Origin: Bacteroidota bacterium
GTDB taxonomy: Bacteria; Bacteroidota; Bacteroidia; Chitinophagales; BACL12
Assembly: GCA_016718035.1 (NCBI GenBank)
Contig: JADKEK010000015.1
Location: forward strand, 1 to 14,548
DNA: 14,548 bases
Reading direction: 5' to 3'
This document shows positions 1 through 7,536 of this stretch, piece by piece (the first letter of the stretch is position 1; each line of letters begins with the position of its first letter). Position numbers and translations under genes: made by a program. The notes under the pieces are model-generated. The model was not told the origin of the DNA and ran no database searches. It was given only the letters and a program-made list of their open reading frames with translations.

Positions 1-1
1 T

Positions 2-1136
2 TTGCAATATGGCGCCATAGAAGGGATCAGGCTGTGCGGGACTGGACGCATGTTTAACGGCGTTGATCGTTTACCGATTGTTGTAGAGATGATATTAGCT
101 GAAAACACCGATAAGGCGAAAGAGGCCTGATCTCCGTCTCCTGGCAATCCAGAAACAGAGTTTTAAGAAATTCTGAGTTACTATGGCTCCGCGCCCGGTG
201 ACAATCAGGTTATTGACCACTCCAATAATGGCGCGTTAACACCGACTGAAGAAGTGCTGAAAGATGAAATCATCAATTGCATCACCTTAAAGCTTTTGGC
301 GGGGTTGGCAGTCTGTTTGAACGGAGTTTATCAATGTCATTTCAATAGGCTAACTTCAGCTTATCCGTTTACCGATAAAGGATTGGAATTGATAGACCAG
401 GCGATTGTGCGAAAAAGAGCAGATGCTCAAAAAGTGCATGAATTTATGAAGTAAACCAATGCTTGGACATAGAGGGAGTTCGTTTAGGGCTCACCTATCA
501 CGAGATTTATAAATGCAAATCAGGGCGATTTTGGAGGCGGCAGGCGAATGTCAGAGAGTAGGAATCGACGTTAGACCTGAAATTATGGTGCCTCGGGTTT
601 GCAATGAAAGAACAGACATGTAAAATTGTTTTAGATAATATCAAACAAAAGCATTGATAATGAATATAATATAAATCTATCGTTCAAATTCGGAACAATG
701 GTAGAGGGTAGTTCGTTGCCTGTATGGAAGTAGGCAATATTACTAAACTTCGTTGGAGTTCTTTCGTTTCGGAACCAACGACCTAACTCAGGATACATTC
801 TCATTTTCTAGGGAAGATGCAGAGAACAAGTTTTTTACCATTTTACACTCAAAACGGCGTTTTGAAGAAGACAATCCGTTTAAGTGCTCAAATCTTGCGG
901 AGTTTGGGCAGAGTAATGGAGTTTGCTGTGAACTCAAGGCAGAAAACCCGCCCGGATTAAAGAAATTGGCATTTGCGGTGGAGTTACATGGCGGTCAGCC
1001 GGACTCATTGCCTTCTGTAACTCTTTAGGCTGAATTATGTATCCTGCTCAGGGGCCGCGCATGAGAAATGCGGTGATCAGACTGGCGGCTTCACGAAGCA
1101 ACAGCGCGAGGGGACATACCAGGCAAATTAATTTGA
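2..1136 (+). pseudogene. ppdK: Pyruvate, phosphate dikinase, C-terminal PEP-binding barrel, partial and frame-broken
   Basis: PPDK interconverts pyruvate, ATP and phosphate with PEP, AMP and pyrophosphate in the cytoplasm. Only the C-terminal TIM-barrel (PEP/pyruvate site) is in the window; the nucleotide and swivelling-His domains lie upstream. Family blocks appear in order but in changing frames: GIRLCGTGRMF at 23-55 (family GIGLCRTEHMF), MAPRPVTIRLL near 184-216 (catalytic Arg of TIRLL kept), PMLGHRG near 459, MQIRAILEAAG near 513, VRPEIMVP near 571, KFGTMVE near 687-707, FGTNDLTQ at 768-791, FSFSREDAENKF at 801-836, ICGG at 971-982, LNYVSCS near 1031, and LAAS near 1081. Following the last frame gives a TGA at 1134-1136, 17 bases before a terminator. 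At least eight indels and several substitutions (LCRTEH to LCGTGR) break it. The frame jumps restore conserved sequence, so sequencing error is as likely as decay. Family identity is certain; functional state is unknown. Confidence 0.9.
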
Positions 1137-1153
1137 CTATCAATGACAAGACC

Positions 1154-1182
1154 AACGGCATACTTTTAGGGTATGCCGTTTT
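1154..1182 (+). terminator. Rho-independent terminator of ppdK
   Basis: A perfect 10-bp stem pairs AACGGCATAC (1154-1163) with GTATGCCGTT (1171-1180) across a 7-base loop, followed by a short T run. It begins 17 bases after the inferred dikinase stop and reads in the same direction, so it most likely ends that transcript. Confidence 0.85.
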
Positions 1183-1190
1183 CCTGTTGC

Positions 1191-1285
1191 GGCATGTCAA
1201 AAACCAGTGCTTTGTCACTTTGGCAGACGCCGTGGAACATACTAAAAATGGGGAGTTTTGTATGTCAATGTGAATTTGACATGCC
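1191..1285. repeat. 11-bp perfect inverted repeat flanking about 73 bp
   Basis: GGCATGTCAAA at 1191-1201 is exactly inverted as TTTGACATGCC at 1275-1285. The enclosed 73 bases show no convincing gene; the two antiparallel reading frames over this stretch resemble no family. It could be a long-range stem just after the ppdK terminator, or the ends of a very small mobile remnant. No flanking target duplication is evident. Confidence 0.5.
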
Positions 1286-1568
1286 ATTTGGAAGGTCGAT
1301 TTTGTATATAATTTTCCTCTTTTTATAATTAACTGATTTACAATTATTTATGATGTTTATCTAATACATCATAAAATATAAAATTCCATTTAGAAAAGCA
1401 TTCACTTTGCAAAGTATTGGTTGGTTGGAAAAGTCAGTTTGTATGTGAATTGAGCATCTACCAACCTAACAAAACCAGTCGATAACAAACCTGGCTTAAG
1501 TCCTTTTCGCTCTCCTAAAAATGGCAATACAAGCTACATCATAACTATACGATATAGCCAAAAAGTTT
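1286..1568. other. AT-rich non-coding stretch between ppdK and an exported-protein gene
   Basis: About 280 bases without a supported reading frame. The first half is very AT-rich and holds the palindrome listed separately. The second half (about 1420-1560) is of more average composition and contains a weak GGTTGG/CCAACC pairing near 1423-1466. No tRNA or known RNA gene was recognised. Confidence 0.6.
1347..1375. repeat. 10-bp palindrome with 9-base spacer, operator-like or hairpin
   Basis: TTTATGATGT (1347-1356) is perfectly inverted as ACATCATAAA (1366-1375) across TTATCTAAT. It lies in the AT-rich non-coding stretch and is not next to the end of any gene, so it is unlikely to be a simple terminator: no GC-rich stem and no T tract follows. 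A dimeric regulator site or a small hairpin are both possible; no regulator can be named. Confidence 0.5.
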
Positions 1569-1608
1569 ACACCTCCACCCTACCCTTTAGACGGTAAGAT
1601 GGAGGTGT
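1569..1608 (-). terminator. Long stem-loop at the 3' end of the exported-protein gene
   Basis: ACACCTCCA (1569-1577) pairs with TGGAGGTGT (1600-1608), and TACC (1581-1584) with GGTA (1593-1596), separated by a symmetrical 3x3 internal loop. On the minus strand the stem is followed by AAACTTTTTGG, a moderate T tract. The stem contains the inferred stop codon of the gene (1580-1582). It may work for both strands, since CTTTTAT follows on the plus side. Confidence 0.65.
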
Positions 1609-2431
1609 CTTTTATAACTTCGGCTAGTATATGATTATTAGAATACTTTGTATCGGTCAAGATTCTGTTTTCCTTGTCGTAGAAAAATGCTCTTCCATTG
1701 GCCAAATGAGAAGGCAGACAATCGTTAACCGGTGCATCCTGGTATGGCACCTGAAGCTGTCTGATTGCCTTACTACGGTCGAAAAAACACCATGTTGCGA
1801 TTGACGTAATCCATACAAACAAATTCATATCCTGCCTGTCCCGTATATCCAAACGCATATGGATTGAGGTTAACGGATGAGGTGCTCGTGAAGCTAAGGT
1901 CGAAAGACTTGGTTTTTGATGGCTTTTTACGGGAATGACAAACGATACCATTCGCATCGGCATTAAGGAAACAAACCTGTTTTTTGGCTTCGTCGTAAAC
2001 GCCTATCGACTGAAAGTCAGGCTGATTTTGGCCGGGTAATATATTCAGGCGTTCTGTAGGCCTGTTTGTTGGGGCTATTATGGATCCATGCACATCCCAT
2101 TTCTCCGGCACCATTAATTTCAATATCACCTGATTTGGTATTATACCACATTCCTCTTGCGTCTACGTTAGCGTTTTCGCTAAAGATATTAGTCCCTGCT
2201 GGAGAAAAGCCTTCTAGCGGGAATTCCGCATTTCCGGCAACAACCGTGACATACATCTGGCTTTTGGGTATCCATACCACTGCACTCGGCATTGGTGCCA
2301 TCATATTAGTTATATAAGGTATAAGTGATATCCCTTATCGGGCTGGATAAGGGTTGGGCAAAAACAGTAATCGCTGCAATAGCAACAAATGCTGTCAAGG
2401 TAAGTTTGATAAATTTTTGCTGAATAGTCAT
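1580..2431 (-). CDS. Exported protein of unknown function, frameshifted
   Basis: The start ATG at 2429-2431 gives MTIQQKFIKLTLTAFVAI followed by AAITVFAQ, a clear signal peptide of about 26 residues. The frame is then lost near 2305 and changes again between about 2017 and 2130 and between about 1773 and 1800. Conceptually joined, the product is about 280 residues, exported, rich in Gly, Asn and aromatics, with short strands such as MWYNTKSGDIEING, FQSIGVYDEAKKQVCFLN, YEFVCMDYVNRNMVFF and GRAFFYDKENRILTD. Those YDxxxxxV..L units suggest a beta-propeller-like fold, but I recognise no named family and no T9SS tail. It is preceded upstream by a terminator, so it has its own promoter; a TATCTTTA box on the minus strand (plus 2449-2456) is a weak -7 candidate. 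Reality of the gene is well supported by the signal peptide and terminator; the function is unknown. Confidence 0.65.
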
Positions 2432-2535
2432 TGGTGTGATTTTGAGATTAAAGATACATCCCAATAACGATTCGCTAGTTTAAAATGGTATGTAAAAGGT
2501 TCATAACCTTCCGTTTACATCCTCATCTATAAAAA

Positions 2536-2564
2536 AACGGCGAAGCTTATCTCTCTTCGCCGTT
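2536..2564 (-). terminator. Rho-independent terminator of the T9SS repeat protein gene
   Basis: AACGGCGAAG (2536-2545) pairs perfectly with CTTCGCCGTT (2555-2564) around a 9-base loop. On the minus strand the stem is followed by a run of seven T (plus 2531-2537, sharing its last two bases with the stem). It lies 36 bases after the stop of the 2601-4745 gene and insulates it from the next gene. Confidence 0.9.
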
Positions 2565-2600
2565 ACTAAATGGTGATTTTGGAATATCTTATCTATAGGT

Positions 2601-4745
2601 TTATTGAACAACTATTTGTTGTCCTTTAGCCTTTGTTTCGCCAACGAGTTGGAGATTGTAGATACCAACAGGGAATTGGCTAAGCATCTACTGTCATCTC
2701 AATTGCTGTTTGATTAGCCGCTATAGTTGTCGAATACGATTTGCCCTATGGTATTGGTAATCTGCAAAGTCGGCTCTGTTTCTTTTACCTGATTTATCTT
2801 TATGGCCACAAAATCAGATGCAGGATTTGGATAGGCTGATAAACTAATAGTTTCGGTTTCATCTTCCAGTTTACAATTAGTAGAAACCACAATTACATTG
2901 GAATTTCTGCTACAACCTGTCGCTGCTTTGATTACCATACACTTGTAGTTACCGTTGGTAGTAGCCACATAACTTGTTCCGGTAGCGCCGGCAATCGGAT
3001 AAGCATTTTCAACCATTGGTATATGCAACCTCCTACCGGGCAACGTTTAAGGTAACACTTCCGCCAGGGCAAAATGTAGTCGGACCGGCTGCAGTTATGG
3101 ATGATTTAGGGTTTTATAAAAGTACGACAATTTCATTTGACATGGTAGACCCGCAATCGTCGGTTACCTGACCCAGGTATAACCACCCGTGTGGATTGGG
3201 CTATAATAGAAATTGGTTGCGCCCGGAATTGCCACGTCGTTTTTAAACCATTGCAATGAAGTTCCGGTGTAAACTGCGCTTAAAGGCACGCTGGTACCCT
3301 GACAAACTGATGTAGGACCTGCAGCAGATATGGTGATTGAGCCGGAAGCACCATCATCAATAATTCCCTTACAATTGTCATCAATGTTATTACATATCTC
3401 CGTAGAAGCAACACAATCAGCCTCAAGTTTAACAATCCAAAAATCAAGAAGTTCCTATGTTCACTTCGGTTTTGTCGCCGGAAATCCCCTGACCATGAAC
3501 TGCAGTAAACAGCGTATCCACCATCGTTTGTTTGGATAACACCGCCACTATATTCACTCAATTTCCGCCAATAGCATCTTGCCAAATAAATACCTGTATT
3601 GTCGAGTTTAACCAACCACATATCTTCTTGACCTTCGGATGCTACTGTTTTATCGTAAGAAATCCCGTTATCGGTACAACCTGCAACAAGGTAGCTACCA
3701 TCAGCAGTTTCAATAACGCCGTTCATATAATCATCTACTACTCCACCAATATCATTTTGCCAGCTGATTGCTGTAGAGGTTAATTTAACAACCCAATAAT
3801 CAAATGGGTTAGCACCATAAACAATTTCAGCTTTATCGCCATTTGCTCCGGGTTACTTTCTCCGCCAATAATATAACCACCATCAGCAGTTGCTTCAACT
3901 GAGGCAAAGTAATCATCTCTGTTGCCGCCAATAGTATTTTTGCCATACGATATTACCTACATTGTCGATTTTTAAAACCCAATAATCGGCATAACTGGTG
4001 CCACCGCCAACAACATTTTTCGGTTTTGTTACCACTCATTGGGAAAATGAATAACCACCAATAATATAACCACCATCAATGTTGCATCTATTGATTTACA
4101 GTTATCATTTTTGAGCCGCCGTAAAGTCATATCCCAAAGTATGTTTCCCAGCGCATCAATTTTAACAACCCAATAATCCTGCATACCATAACCTGGGCCG
4201 TTTTGTCGCCTGAAATCGCCGACCAAGGGAACTTCCGGCAATAGTGATGCTTCCATCAGCATTTTTCAATAACATCTCCAACTTCATCAGGATGAAGCAG
4301 CCTGGATAGTATTTTGCCAAAGAATATTACCGGATGCATCCAGCTTTACCAGCCAAATGTCGCGATGTGGTCATGTTATTTTCGGTTTTATCGCCAGAAA
4401 TATCTGATTCAGATGCGGCAACAAGGAAGCCTCCGTCTGCAGTTTCAATAACTACATTACAAAAATCATTGTCGCTTCCGCCGATGGTATTTTCCCATTG
4501 ATATTACCAAGGCTATCCAATCTTATGATCAATAATCACAAAGACCTTGACTTGCTTCACTTTTGTCGCCGGAGATACCGGATTCAGGATCACCGCCCAT
4601 AATGCAACCGCCATCGGATGTTTGTTTTAGGTGCAGATCTCATCCCAATCTGATCCGCCAATCGTGTTTTGCCAGGTAATGGCGGGGGCTTGTGCAAATA
4701 GGTGCGTTGTTGCAAATAGCAACAGGGGTAAAAACAATTTTTCAT
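2601..4745 (-). pseudogene. Secreted seven-repeat (propeller-like) protein with Ig-like domains and T9SS type A sorting tail, frame-broken
   Basis: ATG at 4743-4745; after a one-base loss in the following A run the frame reads LFLPLLLFATTHLFAQ, a signal peptide. Seven units of about 60 residues follow (about residues 20-440), each with a W-QNTIGGS-like strand, a DGG(Y/F) strand and a (D/W)YWVVK(L/I)D strand. Lysine-rich VVK strands sit near 3430, 3608, 3787, 3973, 4158, 4344 and 4522. Residues about 460-620 hold Ig/PKD-like modules (CQGTSVPLSAVYTG, ATGCSRNSNVIVVS). The C-terminus has SAYPNPASDFVAIKI, ITNTIGQIVF, and in another frame PVGIYNLQLVGETK...IVVQ, which is the type A sorting signal for export and surface attachment or release by T9SS. 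About 715 residues if the many frameshifts are repaired. A (CA)n-rich leader precedes it. Probably an extracellular or cell-surface protein; the ligand is unknown. Confidence 0.8.
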
Positions 4746-4984
4746 AAACGTGTGTGTGTTTTGTGTGTGTGTTTAAAAAGGTAAGCAAGGGATAATGTTC
4801 TTACTTACAATTACTTGCGAAAAATACGCAGCGGCCTTTAACCTAAAAACCACAACTTTGTGAAATGCAGGAATTTAAGGGCGAAATAGTCTAATGAGTT
4901 AGTGAAGCGATGCAACCTATCGAAAAAGCTATATTAGGAATATCAGGTCATTTATATTTTTTTCCAACTATTAAATTTACAGGG
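4746..4984. other. Non-coding gap with upstream region of the repeat-protein gene
   Basis: No coding sequence is supported. It holds the 5' region of the minus-strand repeat-protein gene, including a dinucleotide tract and a TACCTTTT element on the minus strand (plus 4777-4784), a near match to the Bacteroidota -7 box but without a good -33 box. No terminator for the upstream peptidase gene was found. Confidence 0.5.
4750..4772. repeat. GT/CA dinucleotide tract in the leader of the repeat-protein gene
   Basis: Two runs of GT dinucleotides separated by TTTT lie 5 bases upstream of the minus-strand start codon at 4745. Such a tract in a 5' leader may vary in length; here it could also just give an unstructured ribosome-loading region, as is usual in Bacteroidota leaders without a Shine-Dalgarno sequence. 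Confidence 0.7.
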
Positions 4985-6948
4985 CTACAAATCCCCAAAA
5001 AATAAAAGGACACGCCATTTGCCAGGGCTATGCACGTTGGTTAATAACTGGGTACGCATAGCACTTTCGCGATATTGACCGGCCCAAATGCGACCAAAAC
5101 CAATAAAGAAACGTTGTTGCGGAGTAAAGCCTGCAATTTCCTGCGCTGCTTTAAACTCTTCAGTCATGGTATATGCCTGATAAGCAATTGTGATACCACC
5201 AAAATCGGCAATGTTTTCGCCTAAGGTTAATCTACCATTTAATACAAACGCTGTCTAATGGACAATAGCTGTTAAATTGGTCAACAACACGATTTGCGCG
5301 TTCAACAAATTTAGAATTGTCTTCATCTTTCCACCACATTTGTAAATTTCCTTTCGCATCATACATACGACCTTGATCGTCGAAGCCGTGGGTAATTTCG
5401 TGACCGATTACTGCACCAATTCCGCCATAGTTTACAGCATCATCAGCTTTAGGGTCGAAAAACGGTGGTTGTAAAATAGCAGCAGGGAATACAATTTCAT
5501 TATTAGAAGGATTGTAATAAGCATTTACTGTTTGAGGTGTCATACCCCATTCATTTTTATCAACCGGCTGACCAATTTTTGCATAGTTGCGATTAGCTTC
5601 AAATTCAGCAGCACGAATTACATTTAATACATAAGCACCACGGTCAATTTCTAAGTTGCTATAGTCTCTCCATTTATCAGGATAACCTATTTTAACTGTA
5701 AATGTGCTTAATTTATTTAATGCTTCAGTTTTAGTGCTGTCAGTCATCCAGTCTAAAGTTTTAATACGTTCTCCAAAGGCAACTTTAATATTGTCAACCA
5801 TTTCGAGCATACGTGCTTTACTTTCAGGGCTAAAGGCAGTTTTGATATATTCTTCACCAAGTGCTTCACCTAAACAAAAGTCAGCAGTTTCAACTACACG
5901 TTTCCATCTTGGTTTAATTTGTTCGATACCATTTAATTTTTTGCTATGGAATTCGAAATTTTCTTTTACAAAATTGCTGCTTAAATATGGAAAAGCACCG
6001 TCAACCATGTGGTAGGTTAAATAGGTTTTCCAGTCATCCATTTTTACAGATTTTACCATGCCGTTTAAAGCTTTGTAAAATTCAGGTTGAGCAACATTGA
6101 TACCTGTTTTAAATTCAGGTGTTTTTAATTCTGTGTAATATAAATTCCAATTAATATTTGGAGTCATTTTTGCAAAATCTTCCACTGACATTTTGTGATA
6201 AATGGCATTAGGGTCACGCATGGTAACCTGGTCCATACTTGCTTTTGCCATTGCTGTTTCAACAGTTAAAATGGTGTTCGCATTTGCAGTAGCTTTTGCT
6301 TCATCAACACCCATTAACACAAATACATTTTAATGTGGTTGATATAATCGGTTCTGATTTGTTTGCTTTGTGCATCTTGTGCGAGGTAATATTCACGTTC
6401 AGGTAAACCTAAACCACCTTGCCACATATTCATGATTACATCGGCAAATTTTTATCATCCTGACCAACCCAATTGGTGAATAAAGCAAAAGTGTAAGTGC
6501 GGTGCATTTGAGCAACCGTTTTAATCATGTCGTCAGCAGTGCTGATAGCATTAATTTTTTCTAACCAAGGTTTGATAGGTTCAATACCAGCTTTTTCAAT
6601 AGCTACGGTATCCATACCACTAAACCAAAAGTCACCCACTTTTTGCGTGTTAGTGCCTTTAGCTGCATTAGCGCCTGCAGCTTTTTCCATTGAAATACGC
6701 AATGTTGTTAAACTATTGTCGTCTAACATGTGGAAACTACCAAAGCTGGCTTTGTCTGCCGGAATTGGATTGGATTCGAGCCATTTATTGTTTACCCAGG
6801 CAAAAAAGTCATCGCCGGGGTTCACCGTACTATCTAACGATGTGCTGTCGAATGGGCTATATACTTGCTCATCGCCAGTTTTAGTGCTTTTACAAGCTGC
6901 AAATACTACAGCAACAAGCACCATGCATACAAATACTGTTTTTTTCAT
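4985..6948 (-). CDS. M13-family (neprilysin/PepO-like) zinc metallopeptidase lipoprotein, frameshifted and C-terminally short
   Basis: M13 peptidases are zinc endopeptidases cutting peptides up to a few kDa. The start MKKTVFVCMV leads into a lipobox VFAAC (Cys19), so this is a lipoprotein, probably periplasm-facing. The N-terminal M13 domain includes NPGDDFFAWVNNKW (about 43-56) and GGLGLPEREYYL (about 180). The catalytic domain has NAYYNP, IVFPAAILQPPFF, the zinc site HEITH in VIGHEITHGFDDQG (plus about 5370-5410), and the third zinc ligand in LGENIADFGG (about 5200). Then GFTPQQRFF and NVHSPGKWRV follow. Frameshifts lie near 6436 and 6320-6330 (both A-run contractions) and near 5235. After GKWRV the frame meets TAG at 4985-4987, so the roughly 30-35 residues normally present, ending in a conserved Trp, are absent in all frames. 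About 655 residues repaired. It is monocistronic and divergent from the 7114 gene. Confidence 0.92.
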
Positions 6949-6970
6949 TGTAAGGTTTGGTTTTACGGCG

Positions 6971-6978
6971 CAAAGATA
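6971..6978 (-). promoter_or_regulatory. Candidate -7 box for the M13 peptidase gene
   Basis: On the minus strand the sequence reads TATCTTTG, an exact TAnnTTTG box, 22 bases before the start codon. The -33 region is poor (TTTT-type only). The short leader has no Shine-Dalgarno sequence, as is common in Bacteroidota. Confidence 0.6.
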
Positions 6979-7077
6979 ACTTTTTTACCGCGCGAAAAGC
7001 AGGATGAGCGGTTAAAACAGGTTAAAGGATGTTAAGAAAGGCGGTTTTAATAAGGTTTCAGCTCAAGTGGTCAGCAA

Positions 7078-7111
7078 TTTGATATACATTTTAGCAAAAT
7101 ACGTATTTTTG
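7078..7111 (+). promoter_or_regulatory. Candidate promoter for the small protein/TonB receptor cluster
   Basis: TTTG at 7078-7081 and TATTTTTG at 7104-7111 match the Bacteroidota -33 and -7 elements with a 22-base spacer, a little longer than the usual 19. The -7 box ends 2 bases before the first ATG at 7114, so transcription would begin at or after the annotated start; initiation may be leaderless at 7117 or the promoter call may be wrong. Confidence 0.4.
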
Positions 7112-7113
7112 TA

Positions 7114-7470
7114 ATGATGTTAAACCGTGTCAAAGGGATAAATCTGGTTGCAGCATTTTTCATGTTATTGATAATTGGTATTATCAATAGCAAAGAAATA
7201 ATGCACAGTTTTGTCTGGCATGATGCCATTGGTTGCAATGCACACTATGATGAGCATGGACATTTAACACATGATGAAGGTGTTGCAGCAACAGGCGATT
7301 ATTGCGCATTTTGTCACCTTGATTTTTCCATTTTTTCCACTCCAGACGAACAGGCATTAACCACCTCCTTTTTTGTTCATCAAACACTAACCATTGCAAC
7401 ACCTGATGTGCCGCATTTACCTGCAACAACTGGCGCATTGCTTCTTCGCGGCCCTCCCGCAATCGCATAA
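7114..7470 (+). CDS. Small His/Cys-rich membrane-anchored protein (DUF2946-like)
   Basis: 118 residues, intact. A hydrophobic segment at about residues 9-25 is an uncleaved anchor or a signal peptide. The exported part has a His-rich stretch CNAHYDEHGHLTHDEG (about 41-56), a CAFCH motif (about 64-68) and the C-terminal LLRGPP. The arrangement of N-terminal hydrophobic segment, central CxxC and terminal R(A/G)PP resembles the DUF2946 family of small proteins often found near metal-related genes. That assignment rests on pattern resemblance only. CAFCH also fits the c-type heme CxxCH pattern, but no cytochrome fold is visible. It is the first gene of a co-directional cluster, 66 bases upstream of a TonB-dependent receptor. 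I infer periplasmic metal binding or handling linked to that receptor. Start choice: ATG at 7114 or 7117 (adjacent ATGs). Confidence 0.8.
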   Translation: MMLNRVKGINLVAAFFMLLIIGIINSKEIMHSFVWHDAIGCNAHYDEHGHLTHDEGVAATGDYCAFCHLDFSIFSTPDEQALTTSFFVHQTLTIATPDVPHLPATTGALLLRGPPAIA

Positions 7471-7536
7471 TTTTTAGATGATTGTTTTATTTTTTGCCTG
7501 CATTTATGGTGCCGGGCAATTTAATTATTTGAATGT

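Noticed and set aside
254..454. Independent 66-residue gene
   Set aside because: It is an internal piece of the dikinase: conserved barrel motifs lie on both sides in neighbouring frames.
2..1136. Programmed frameshifting or alternative genetic code as an explanation for broken frames
   Set aside because: Breaks are too many, fall at different contexts in unrelated genes, and include stop codons of different types; the clean genes at 8112-10416 use the standard code.
1037..1287. Separate small genes on both strands after the dikinase
   Set aside because: The first part of the plus frame is the dikinase C-terminus in another frame and the rest runs through its terminator; the minus frame is its shadow.
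3430..4680. Regular spaced repeats that could suggest a CRISPR array
   Set aside because: The period is about 180 bases, the repeats are imperfect, and they translate into protein strands of a secreted repeat protein.
5704..6979. Plus-strand frames at 5704-6015, 6527-6979 and 6690-6884
   Set aside because: They are antisense to the well-supported M13 peptidase and resemble no protein family.
7184..7468. Minus-strand frame of 94 codons
   Set aside because: Antisense to the small His/Cys-rich protein, which has a signal/anchor and a sensible operon context; the minus frame has neither.
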